DNA of 13,841 nt from an uncultured bacterium (GCA_903876465.1 CAIRAF010000026.1:1-13841); one strand, 5' to 3'; counted from the stretch's first letter, positions 5,460 to 12,318 are shown. The notes: generated from the letters alone by a model not told the origin. A program made the numbers and translations.

Positions 5460-6602
5460 ATGAGACAAAATATCGTAATAAAGGACCCTGCTGAAGAGAA
5501 GTTGTTGGCCGATATGATGAGTAAAACTGACTTCAAAAGTTTGCGTATTCAACGTCTTTTAGCTTTACCAGATCTTACTAAGAAACCAAATTCTCCAGTT
5601 AAGATCTTATTTGATCAAATTCTTGGACTCTCAAGATTTAAAGATTTTGATATAGTTGATTTTCCCAAAATAGTAACTGTTGAATACGATTTCGATCTCC
5701 TAAATACCCCCAAAGATCATCCAAGCAGAAAGGAGACTGATACTTATTATATTGATGATTCTCACGTACTTCGAACACAAATGACTGCTTTCTGGTCATT
5801 CTATTTGAAAAATCCTGAAGTATTGAAAAGGTTAGAGACTGAGGGCGAGATAAAAGCTCTGTCTCCTGGACTTGTTTACAGAAAAGATGAGATTGATAGG
5901 CATCATTTTCCAGCTTTCCATCAGATTGACGGTTTACTTATTTGTAAAAAATCAAAAAAGGTTATTACTCAAAATGATTTGAAGGATGTTCAAGCTGACC
6001 TGGCAAAGGGAATTTTCGGTGATGACATAGAATATAAATTCCTTGATGATGATTTTCCTTACACAGTTCAAAGTCTAGAAATGGATATTATGTTCAATGG
6101 AAAGTGGCTTGAAGTGAACGGTGCAGGGCTCGTCAATCCTATAGTTTTGAAAAATTTTGGTTTAGATCCAGAGGTTTATAATGGTTGGGCTTTTGGTTTC
6201 GGTGATCGTCTCGCTATGATAAAAATGGGTATTCCAGACATTCGAGTTCTCTGGTCTGATGATCCTCGTATAACTAGCCAGTTTAAGGATATAAATAGTA
6301 AATTCAAGGATGTCAGTAAATATCCATCGTCTTTGCGTGATATCTCGTTCATCATAGATAAAAATATTAGTTTAAATAATTATTACGAAATTGTTCGTGA
6401 ATGTGCTGGAAATTTGATTGAAGAAGTTAAATTACTTGATACTTATTCAAACGCTGAAAAATTTGGAGCAGATAAGGTTAGTTACACATTCCGTATAATT
6501 TATCGATCCTTCGAGAAAACTCTCACCAATGAAGAGGTAAATGCTATTCAAGATAAAATAATTGAAAAGACTAAGTCAGAATTGAAGGCTGTGGTTAGAT
6601 AG
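5460..6602 (+). CDS. pheS: Single-chain phenylalanyl-tRNA synthetase (PheS-like core plus FDX-ACB domain)
   Basis: It charges tRNA-Phe. Residues 45-275 are a PheS-type class II core: FDLLNTPKDHPSR and SHVLRTQMTA (about 78-110), motif 2 GLVYRKDEIDRHHFPAFHQIDG (137-158), KWLEVNGAGLVNP (215-227), then motif 3 at 243-253. Residues 285-380 (SKYPSSLRDISFIID to the end) resemble the FDX-ACB anticodon-binding domain normally found at the C-terminus of the beta subunit PheT. This is the layout of monomeric mitochondrial PheRS rather than the bacterial alpha2-beta2 enzyme, and the long N-terminal coiled coil of PheS is missing. Motif 3 reads GFGDRLAM where the family has GxGxERLAM: one residue is missing and Glu is Asp. 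The ATG at 5460 gives 380 aa; the frame extends upstream to 5358 but would overlap the divergent GT2 gene and the promoter. Confidence 0.9.
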   Translation: MRQNIVIKDPAEEKLLADMMSKTDFKSLRIQRLLALPDLTKKPNSPVKILFDQILGLSRFKDFDIVDFPKIVTVEYDFDLLNTPKDHPSRKETDTYYIDDSHVLRTQMTAFWSFYLKNPEVLKRLETEGEIKALSPGLVYRKDEIDRHHFPAFHQIDGLLICKKSKKVITQNDLKDVQADLAKGIFGDDIEYKFLDDDFPYTVQSLEMDIMFNGKWLEVNGAGLVNPIVLKNFGLDPEVYNGWAFGFGDRLAMIKMGIPDIRVLWSDDPRITSQFKDINSKFKDVSKYPSSLRDISFIIDKNISLNNYYEIVRECAGNLIEEVKLLDTYSNAEKFGADKVSYTFRIIYRSFEKTLTNEEVNAIQDKIIEKTKSELKAVVR

Positions 6603-6627
6603 TAAATAATAGTTATCCCCATATAAT

Positions 6628-6649
6628 TAGCCACTTTTAGGCTATTTTT
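6628..6649 (+). terminator. Intrinsic terminator of the PheRS gene
   Basis: TAGCC (6628-6632), a 7-nt loop and GGCTA (6640-6644), followed by five T. The stem is short, but it sits 26 nt after the PheRS stop and before the gyrB promoter. Confidence 0.6.
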
Positions 6650-6673
6650 ATGCGTGCATTTGATAGGGTAATT

Positions 6674-6719
6674 TGGTATAATTACTCTTACAAAAACATA
6701 TTATTTTACTGTATATAAT
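6674..6719 (+). promoter_or_regulatory. gyrB promoter region with two -10 elements
   Basis: A distal extended -10, TGG-TATAAT (6674-6682), would give a leader of about 39 nt. A proximal TATAAT (6714-6719) lies 8 nt before the ATG at 6728 and would give a leaderless mRNA. No Shine-Dalgarno sequence is present for either, and no strong -35 is visible. Confidence 0.5.
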
Positions 6720-6727
6720 TATCAACT

Positions 6728-8890
6728 ATGTCTGAAAAAACTAAGGAAACAAAGGCTAAAAAAGGCGCTTCGGGTGAACACTATGACGCGTCTTCCATTC
6801 AGGTCCTAGAGGGCCTAGAACCTGTTCGTAAGCGTCCTGGTATGTATATTGGTACAACTGGTCCAGATGGTCTCCATCACCTCATTACAGAAATTTTTGA
6901 CAACTCCCGCGATGAAGCCATGGGCGGTTTTGCCAATGATATCGAAATTACATTTCTTCCAAACAATCGCATTCGTGTAGCTGACAACGGCCGTGGTATT
7001 CCTGTTGATATTCACAAACAGACAAAAATATCTGCTTTGGAAATGGCGTTTACGATGTTGCATGCCGGTGGAAAGTTCGGTGGTGAAGATAGTGGATATA
7101 AAGTTTCTGGTGGTCTCCACGGTGTGGGTGCGTCTGTGGTGAATGCGCTTTCTACGTATGCCAAAGTTCTTGTTCATAAGAATGATGGTTCAGTCAAAGA
7201 TGGTATTTATATACAAGAATATAAAATTGGTAAGGCATTGGCCAAAGTAAAAATGGTTGCTCCAACCAAGCTTCATGGAACGATTGTTACTTTTGAACCA
7301 GATCCAACTATTTTTAAAGAAGGAATTATTTTTGATTTCAATCGTATCGTCGGGCATATGCGTCAACAGGCATATCTAGTTCGTGGTCTCCGTATTTCTG
7401 TCATCGATGCGCGTGAGCAAATTCCAACATTTGCATCTGACAATGAACTTTTCTATGTTCGTGATACTGGCGTAGATGCACCATCGTTTACATTTTATTT
7501 TGAAGGTGGACTTGTGTCACTTGTTCGATTCACCAATCAACTTTTGAAGCCGATTCACAAAAATATTTTCTACGTAGAAAAGAAAGTTGAAGGTGTTGAA
7601 TCAGTAGAGGTAGCACTTCAGTATTCAGATGATGTTTCTGCTCACATACTTGCTTTTGCAAACAATATTCACACTCCAGAAGGTGGCACACATGTTACTG
7701 GATTTAAGACTGCGCTCACTCGTACACTTAACACTTATGCAAAGAACAATGGTGGAGGTAAGGGTGAAGAAACATTTACTGGTGATGATATTCTCGAAGG
7801 TCTAACTGCAGTTATTTCTGTAAAACTTCGTGAGATTCAGTTCGAAGGTCAGACCAAGGCTAAGCTTGGTAGTATGGAAGCTCAAGGTGCTGTGGCTACA
7901 GTTTTTGGTGAAGCATTCGCTGCTTTCCTCGAGGAAAATCCTGACGACGCACGTGCCATAGTAAACAAGGTTATTCTAGCCATGAAGGCGCGTAAAGCTG
8001 CTAAGGCGGCCAAAGATAGTGTTCTTCGTAAAGGTGCACTTGAGGGTATGACATTGCCAGGAAAACTTGCTGACTGTCAGTCAAGTGATCCTGTAGAGTC
8101 AGAACTCTTTATTGTGGAGGGTGATTCTGCTGGAGGTACAGCTAAGCAGGGCCGTGATCGTCGCACTCAGGCTATATTGCCACTCCGCGGAAAGATTTTG
8201 AATATCGAACGTGCTCGTCTCGATCGTATGCTTGGTTCTGAACAAATCAAGAATCTTGTCTTGGCTTTCGGTACGGCCATCGGTGACACATTTGATATTA
8301 GTAAACTTCGTTATCATAAGATAATTTTAGCAACCGATGCCGACGTTGACGGTGCTCATATCCGCACACTTATTTTGACGCTTCTGTATCGTTATTTCCG
8401 ACCACTTGTTGATGGTGGACACGTTTATATTGCTCAACCACCTTTGTATAAAGTTAAAAAAGGAAAGGAACTCCATTATTTCTACGACGATGCTGCAAAG
8501 GTAAAATTCCTTGGAAAAGATTTTGATGAAGCTGAACTTCTAGGTGAACATGGTGATGAACCTGATGCAGAATTGGAAGAAGATAAGGATAGATTACTTG
8601 AAGCGGCAGATGCAGAAAAGACTGAAGCAAAAGCAGGTAAAACTGCAAAGGAGGCTCCAGTTTCAAAGCAAGCAAAGATTTCAATCCAACGTTATAAGGG
8701 TCTTGGTGAAATGAACCATGACGAGCTTTGGGAAACAACCATGGATCCAAATCGTCGTATATTGAAGCAAGTTGCCGTGGAAGATGCTGCAGAAGCAGAT
8801 AAAGTTTTTGATATGTTGATGGGTGATGATGTGCCAGCCCGCAAATCATTTATCCAGTCGAATGCCAAGATGGCGAATCTGGATATTTAA
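6728..8890 (+). CDS. gyrB: DNA gyrase subunit B
   Basis: This is the ATPase and Toprim subunit of gyrase, which introduces negative supercoils with GyrA. The 720-aa protein has a Lys/Glu-rich N-terminal tail, LEGLEPVRKRPGMYIG (about 27-42), the GHKL ATP site with E55 and N59 (ITEIFDNSRDEA), DNGRGIPV (87-94) and GGLHGVGASVVNALS. The transducer domain is followed by the Toprim domain with EGDSAGG from E464 and DADVDG at 537-542. The C-terminal QRYKGLGEMN, ELWETTMDPNRR and final SNAKMANLDI are typical. Between Toprim and QRYKGLGEMN is an acidic, Ala/Lys-rich stretch (about 600-650) longer than in common GyrB proteins. ParE is the alternative, but the DNI-type end and overall match favour GyrB. 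gyrA is not in the window. Confidence 0.96.
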   Translation: MSEKTKETKAKKGASGEHYDASSIQVLEGLEPVRKRPGMYIGTTGPDGLHHLITEIFDNSRDEAMGGFANDIEITFLPNNRIRVADNGRGIPVDIHKQTKISALEMAFTMLHAGGKFGGEDSGYKVSGGLHGVGASVVNALSTYAKVLVHKNDGSVKDGIYIQEYKIGKALAKVKMVAPTKLHGTIVTFEPDPTIFKEGIIFDFNRIVGHMRQQAYLVRGLRISVIDAREQIPTFASDNELFYVRDTGVDAPSFTFYFEGGLVSLVRFTNQLLKPIHKNIFYVEKKVEGVESVEVALQYSDDVSAHILAFANNIHTPEGGTHVTGFKTALTRTLNTYAKNNGGGKGEETFTGDDILEGLTAVISVKLREIQFEGQTKAKLGSMEAQGAVATVFGEAFAAFLEENPDDARAIVNKVILAMKARKAAKAAKDSVLRKGALEGMTLPGKLADCQSSDPVESELFIVEGDSAGGTAKQGRDRRTQAILPLRGKILNIERARLDRMLGSEQIKNLVLAFGTAIGDTFDISKLRYHKIILATDADVDGAHIRTLILTLLYRYFRPLVDGGHVYIAQPPLYKVKKGKELHYFYDDAAKVKFLGKDFDEAELLGEHGDEPDAELEEDKDRLLEAADAEKTEAKAGKTAKEAPVSKQAKISIQRYKGLGEMNHDELWETTMDPNRRILKQVAVEDAAEADKVFDMLMGDDVPARKSFIQSNAKMANLDI

Positions 8891-8929
8891 AGTAATATTT
8901 AATTTGTTAATAAATAAAATTTAAACAGT

Positions 8930-8953
8930 AAAAATCCCCGGAAGGGGATTTTT
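8930..8953. terminator. Bidirectional terminator between gyrB and hsp20
   Basis: AAAAATCCCC (8930-8939), loop GGAA, GGGGATTTTT (8944-8953) plus one further T: a perfect 10-bp stem with T tracts on both strands. It lies between the gyrB stop (8888-8890) and the reverse-strand hsp20 stop (8956-8958), so it should stop transcription from both sides. Confidence 0.9.
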
Positions 8954-8955
8954 TA

Positions 8956-9429
8956 TTAAGCCATCTTCACTTTCAATTTTGATTGTTTCTTCATATCTAA
9001 CTTAGGTAATTTTAATATGAGTAAACCATGCTTCTCTACAGCATCTGCTTCATCAACATCGATCTCTTCTGGTAATTGGATAGTACGTGAGAATGAACCC
9101 CAGTAAAGTTCACGAGCAAAGTAATCTTCTTCACGTGCAATTTTCTCCTCTTCACGATGCCCACGGATAGTTACAGCATCACGAGTAATAGAGATATCGA
9201 GATCTTCGGGACGGACGCCGGCAATCATGCTTTTTACTATGATCATGTCAGCGGTCTGATATACATCCACAGTGAGTTCACCGTCAGTTTCTGATTCTTC
9301 TTCAGTCCAAACACTTGGCACGACAGAATTAGCGGCAGCAGACTTTTTACTTGGTCTGGTTTCAGTAGTTTCATCCATTCGGACGGTACCAGTCAAGCGT
9401 TCAAAAAATGATCGAGTGTCTTTTGCCAT
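8956..9429 (-). CDS. Small heat shock protein (Hsp20/alpha-crystallin family)
   Basis: This is an ATP-independent holdase chaperone. The 157-aa protein has a variable N-terminal arm (1-45, MAKDTRSFFERLTGTVRMDE followed by a Ser/Ala/Glu linker), then an alpha-crystallin domain from about residue 50: DGELTVDVYQTADMIIVK, MIAGVRPEDLDISI, VTIRGHREEE, ELYWGSFSRTIQLPEEID, and HGLLILKLPKL. The final KLKVKMA has LKV where the oligomerising I-x-I motif usually lies. It follows prsW on the same strand after 32 nt. A TAACAA hexamer (9443-9438) 8 nt before the ATG could be its own -10. No CIRCE operator and no Shine-Dalgarno sequence are seen. Confidence 0.94.
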   Translation of the reverse strand: MAKDTRSFFERLTGTVRMDETTETRPSKKSAAANSVVPSVWTEEESETDGELTVDVYQTADMIIVKSMIAGVRPEDLDISITRDAVTIRGHREEEKIAREEDYFARELYWGSFSRTIQLPEEIDVDEADAVEKHGLLILKLPKLDMKKQSKLKVKMA

Positions 9430-9461
9430 ATGTGTGATTGTTAAATAAATAATTTAATATA

Positions 9462-10145
9462 TTATGCTAGTGGTTTCGGGTGTACAGCCTTAACTTCTTC
9501 AAAGAGGATGATCAAAATAACCACCGCTCCCCAAATCCAGCCAAACGCCTTTAACGTATCGATTGAACTTGCGTTAATTATAGACAAATTGAAGGTAGCA
9601 TGCAATGCAATAGCTCCAGTTAGTCCTAACAAAACGGCCAGTGTTTTTGAAAACCATCCTCTATAGAATACATATCCAATCATAAAGCCAATAAATGATG
9701 AAGAAACGACATGGACGAGGGTTGCGCCAATAAAGCGCATATTAGTCGTTATTAGTGCTTGAGCAACACTGCCATTTGAAAGTGGACCTAGTATAAAAAG
9801 CGTATTTTCAATTGCAGCAAAACCTAGAGCAACACTGGCGCAATAGATCATAGCGTCCACAGGATCCTCGTTTGCTCTTGATGAAAAGATTATAACTGCA
9901 GCAACCATGAACTTAATAATTTCTTCAACAGCAGCCCAGAGGGTGTATCGAGTAGTAGGGTCAATAACACTTTCGGCTATTAATTTTTCTGCAAATATGG
10001 CCAAGATGACAGCAATTGTTCCACCGATGAAACAACCGACTATGATAGCGCGATGTTTTTTGTGAGCAGAGTCCTCATGTGTGAAGAAGGCCAGCCATAA
10101 AAGTGAAGGCAGTATTCCTGCGACAATAGCGTATAAAAAGGGCAT
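9462..10145 (-). CDS. PrsW-family intramembrane protease
   Basis: PrsW proteins are polytopic membrane proteases related to the CAAX-protease superfamily; the B. subtilis member cleaves the anti-sigma factor RsiW. The 227-aa protein has about seven or eight hydrophobic helices starting at residue 2. The expected active-site set is present: AAVEEIIKF (E74, E75), GFAAIENTLF (E113), LVHVVSSSF (H145) and LHATFN (H182). DPVDAMIYCASVALGFA before E113 is also typical. The substrate is unknown; no sigma or anti-sigma gene lies nearby. hsp20 follows after 32 nt, which may point to a stress role, though this is only context. The ATG at 10145 is supported by an extended -10 directly upstream. Confidence 0.9.
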   Translation of the reverse strand: MPFLYAIVAGILPSLLWLAFFTHEDSAHKKHRAIIVGCFIGGTIAVILAIFAEKLIAESVIDPTTRYTLWAAVEEIIKFMVAAVIIFSSRANEDPVDAMIYCASVALGFAAIENTLFILGPLSNGSVAQALITTNMRFIGATLVHVVSSSFIGFMIGYVFYRGWFSKTLAVLLGLTGAIALHATFNLSIINASSIDTLKAFGWIWGAVVILIILFEEVKAVHPKPLA

Positions 10146-10151
10146 GTACTA

Positions 10152-10160
10152 ATTGTAACA
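10152..10160 (-). promoter_or_regulatory. Extended -10 of prsW
   Basis: On the reverse strand TGT then TACAAT (10157-10152), with 6 nt to the ATG at 10145, places the transcription start at the A of the ATG. TTACTC (10180-10175) sits at a 17-nt spacing as a weak -35. Another TATAAT (10172-10167) could give a leader of about 15 nt. Confidence 0.5.
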
Positions 10161-10191
10161 TAGGACATTATATTGAGTAATTTGATAACTT

Positions 10192-11400
10192 TTACTCAGT
10201 TATTTTCTTTGTACCGTTTGCCCTAATCTCCTTTGCAGTGATAAGTAAGTTATTCTGATTTTCGTTGTTCATTGCAACCACTAGAGCAATCATGAGAGCG
10301 TTGTCGCCTGAAACTTGTGGTGAAGGCAATAAAACTGGAATGTCGTATTTTTCTCCAATTTTTGTAAATCTTTCTCGCAAGACATGGTTGGCACTGACTC
10401 CACCACCAATTATTACGGCCTGTGCACCTATATCCTCGATCGCTTGAGATAATTTAAATTCCAAAACTTCTGTAACTGACTGTTCAAATTCATGAGCTAA
10501 GCCCTTTTTAAAGTTTTCGTCAAAAGTATTATTTTTTTGTGCTTCTTGTACTGCATAAAGCACGGCGGTCTTAAGTCCAGAAAATGAAAAGTTGAGATCT
10601 TTACTGTTGATCATTGGTCTAGGTAACTTGATTGGCGATATTATCTTTTGTTCCCATGCCTCATGAGCAAGTTTGGAAATGTATGGACCACCAGGATACG
10701 GTAAACCTAGAAGGCGGGCAACTTTGTCGAATGCTTCACCGACAGCATCGTCCCGAGTTTGACCCAAGAGTGAGTATTTAAAATTTTCTTCAATCTTAAT
10801 CAATTCAGTATGACCACCACTGATAAGCAATGCGACAGCAGGTAGCGGCAATTCTTTTAATTGTTGCCAAGCTCCATACGGTTTGTCGTTTGTTAATAAT
10901 GATCCGACGACGTGACCTTCCATGTGATTAACTGGTATGACCGGAATATTCCATAGTTCACCAAGTATTCGTGCAAAAGTAATACCAACCCAGAGTGCAG
11001 GTTCAAGTCCGGGTCCCTCTGTGACCGCTATTTTGTCAATTTGCGGGATATTTTCAAGGAAATGAGCGTGAGTGAGTGATTCTATTAAATCACCGTTTTG
11101 TTCTGCATATTGTTTTTTAATTGATTCTAAAGTTTCTGAAAATGAATCATGTTTCTTGTTTGAAACAGGGAGGTCCTTGAGAATTTTGTCCAAAAGTGGA
11201 ACAAGATTTTTACTGTGTTCACGTTTGGCGAGCGTAGGGAAGACACCTCCATAAGCACTATGAAGTTCCGCTTGAGAGTGAACCAGGGATTGAATTATTC
11301 TGTACTCGAGACGCTTACCTTCGTGTCCAGAAATTTCTCGCGTCTCAATGAGGGCGAGAGCTGTCTCATCGCAGGATGTTTCGATTCCGAGGATTATCAT
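10192..11400 (-). CDS. tsaD: tRNA N6-adenosine threonylcarbamoyltransferase TsaD
   Basis: TsaD transfers the threonylcarbamoyl group to A37 of tRNAs reading ANN codons (t6A), working with TsaB and TsaE, which are not in this window. The 402-aa protein shows MIILGIETSCDETALA, SAYGGVFPTLAKREHSKNL, VTEGPGLEPALWVGI, the metal site HMEGH (159-163), LISGGHTEL (192-200), TRDDAVGEAFDKVARLLGLPYPGGP, FSFSGLKTAV, IIGGGVSANHVLRER and GDNALMIAL. It is about 65 residues longer than E. coli TsaD (337), mainly from a charged insertion at about 72-121. I start at the ATG at 11400. The frame runs on to 11445, but those 15 codons are the tRNA-Val gene read as protein. The start lies 3 nt after the tRNA 3' end, with no room for a Shine-Dalgarno sequence. 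prsW follows after 46 nt. Confidence 0.96.
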   Translation of the reverse strand: MIILGIETSCDETALALIETREISGHEGKRLEYRIIQSLVHSQAELHSAYGGVFPTLAKREHSKNLVPLLDKILKDLPVSNKKHDSFSETLESIKKQYAEQNGDLIESLTHAHFLENIPQIDKIAVTEGPGLEPALWVGITFARILGELWNIPVIPVNHMEGHVVGSLLTNDKPYGAWQQLKELPLPAVALLISGGHTELIKIEENFKYSLLGQTRDDAVGEAFDKVARLLGLPYPGGPYISKLAHEAWEQKIISPIKLPRPMINSKDLNFSFSGLKTAVLYAVQEAQKNNTFDENFKKGLAHEFEQSVTEVLEFKLSQAIEDIGAQAVIIGGGVSANHVLRERFTKIGEKYDIPVLLPSPQVSGDNALMIALVVAMNNENQNNLLITAKEIRANGTKKITE

Positions 11401-11403
11401 TTG

Positions 11404-11476
11404 TGCGCGATACAGGATTCGAACCTGTGACCTACCCCACGTCAAGGGGTCGCTCTACCAACTGAGCTAACCGCGC
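11404..11476 (-). tRNA. tRNA-Val(GAC), CCA not encoded
   Basis: Read on the reverse strand: acceptor GCGCGGT pairs with ATCGCGC, D arm GCTC/GAGC, anticodon stem ACCCC/GGGGT with loop TTGACGT and anticodon GAC, and T arm ACAGG/CCTGT with loop TTCGAAT. The discriminator is A at 11404. The next bases are CAA and then the tsaD ATG, so the 3' CCA must be added enzymatically, unlike tRNA-Thr. The mature body is 73 nt. Confidence 0.97.
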
Positions 11477-11546
11477 GAATTTTGCACTTCGAAATTCGGA
11501 TCGAAAGCTTTTTATCACGAAAGTGATAAAAAGTTTCGACCAGAAT
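11476..11546 (-). promoter_or_regulatory. Candidate structured tRNA leader element, copy 2 (before tRNA-Val)
   Basis: On the reverse strand it opens with the same box ATTCTGGTCGAAA (11546-11534). Its GGTCGAAA (11541-11534) can pair with TTTCGATC (11506-11499), 8 bp with one G-T. Inside, CTTTTTATCAC (11533-11523), loop TTTC and GTGATAAAAAG (11518-11508) form a perfect 11-bp hairpin. Directly after, CGAATTT (11498-11492) pairs with AAATTCG (11482-11476), the final G being base 1 of tRNA-Val. The inner hairpin sequence is unrelated to copy 1, but its position and 4-nt loop are the same. Confidence 0.6.
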
Positions 11547-11555
11547 CACCTAAGT

Positions 11556-11564
11556 AAAATACCA
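11556..11564 (-). promoter_or_regulatory. Possible extended -10 of tRNA-Val
   Basis: TGG followed by TATTTT (11561-11556) on the reverse strand predicts a start near 11549, about 3 nt before the conserved box. No strong -35 is seen. The offset to the box (9 nt between) is similar to that for the TAATCT hexamer before the tRNA-Thr leader (11 nt). Confidence 0.35.
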
Positions 11565-11595
11565 GAAATTGTCACAAAAATCCAGTCTGGGTAGG

Positions 11596-12306
11596 CTATA
11601 TTTCCTGATCAGTAAATAATTGAACATCTTTTAATTCTCGCCAGATTCTGCAAGGACTTTCGTTTAAAGTTCCGTCATTTGATAATAATTTAGTCAGAGC
11701 ATTTTTCTTTGAATTGCCACTGGCAAAAATGACAACATGATTTATTTTTCTAATAAACGGTAGTGTAATTGTTATTCTCAAATTATATTGATTTTTATTC
11801 TTAGCATCATAAGCTACAGCCCACAAACTACTGTCATCGAAGGTTTTTTCAAATAATTCATTATCTTCAGGATAGGGCATGATTCCAGTTGTATGTGCAT
11901 CTGGTCCAATGCCAGCACTAGCAATGATGATACCAGTTGGATTATTTTTGATCCATTTTTTCAGCGATTCATCAAATCGTGTACCCAATTCATTCATCAA
12001 TTCACCAACTCCAGGTTTGCTATCAATAACTGAAGCACCGTTTTTAGTTACAGCTTTGTAAAATGAAGTCTTCTCTATTTGAGCCAAATTATTTACTGCG
12101 GGATCAGTCGAGTATCTTTCATCAGAAACTGCGACAGTACTTTTTTCATTGAAATTTGATGTATCAATGAGATTGAGTAATGCGAGAGATGAACCACCAG
12201 ACATGAGGAATAAGAATGGATTATTTGAGGCATTTTTGAAATGAGCATTTAGTGCTTTTGCGGCCTCATTTGTTAGCAAATCTGAATTAAATATATGCGT
12301 AATCAT
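11596..12306 (-). CDS. pgl: 6-phosphogluconolactonase-like protein (Pgl/NagB superfamily)
   Basis: The likely reaction is hydrolysis of 6-phosphogluconolactone in the oxidative pentose phosphate pathway. The 236-aa protein has the phosphate-binding FLMSGGSSLALL (33-44), SDERY followed by NN (61-73), GIGPDAHTTGIMP (132-144; the family usually has GxDGHTASLFP) and RITITLPFIRKINHVVIFASGNSKK near 190-215. DER rather than the DEY of glucosamine-6-phosphate deaminase favours Pgl, but NagB-like activity cannot be excluded. I use the ATG at 12306; a TTG six codons upstream lies inside the predicted promoter. It is divergent from the RNase R gene with 41 nt between the two ATGs. I see no convincing terminator after the stop. 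Confidence 0.8.
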   Translation of the reverse strand: MITHIFNSDLLTNEAAKALNAHFKNASNNPFLFLMSGGSSLALLNLIDTSNFNEKSTVAVSDERYSTDPAVNNLAQIEKTSFYKAVTKNGASVIDSKPGVGELMNELGTRFDESLKKWIKNNPTGIIIASAGIGPDAHTTGIMPYPEDNELFEKTFDDSSLWAVAYDAKNKNQYNLRITITLPFIRKINHVVIFASGNSKKNALTKLLSNDGTLNESPCRIWRELKDVQLFTDQEI

Positions 12307-12312
12307 TCTTCT

Positions 12313-12318
12313 ATTATA
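12313..12318 (-). promoter_or_regulatory. -10 element of pgl
   Basis: Perfect TATAAT on the reverse strand (12318-12313), 6 nt before the ATG at 12306, so transcription should start at the A of the ATG. Its -35 region would overlap the promoter of the divergent RNase R gene. Confidence 0.5.

Noticed and set aside
8454..8849. 131-codon reverse frame inside gyrB
   Set aside because: It is His/Leu/Gln-rich antisense of the acidic GyrB linker; no start signals.
11508..11533. Hairpin with a 4-nt loop taken as the pgl terminator
   Set aside because: No T tract follows the stem on the reverse strand, and it lies inside the element shared by both tRNA genes; a dual role is not excluded.
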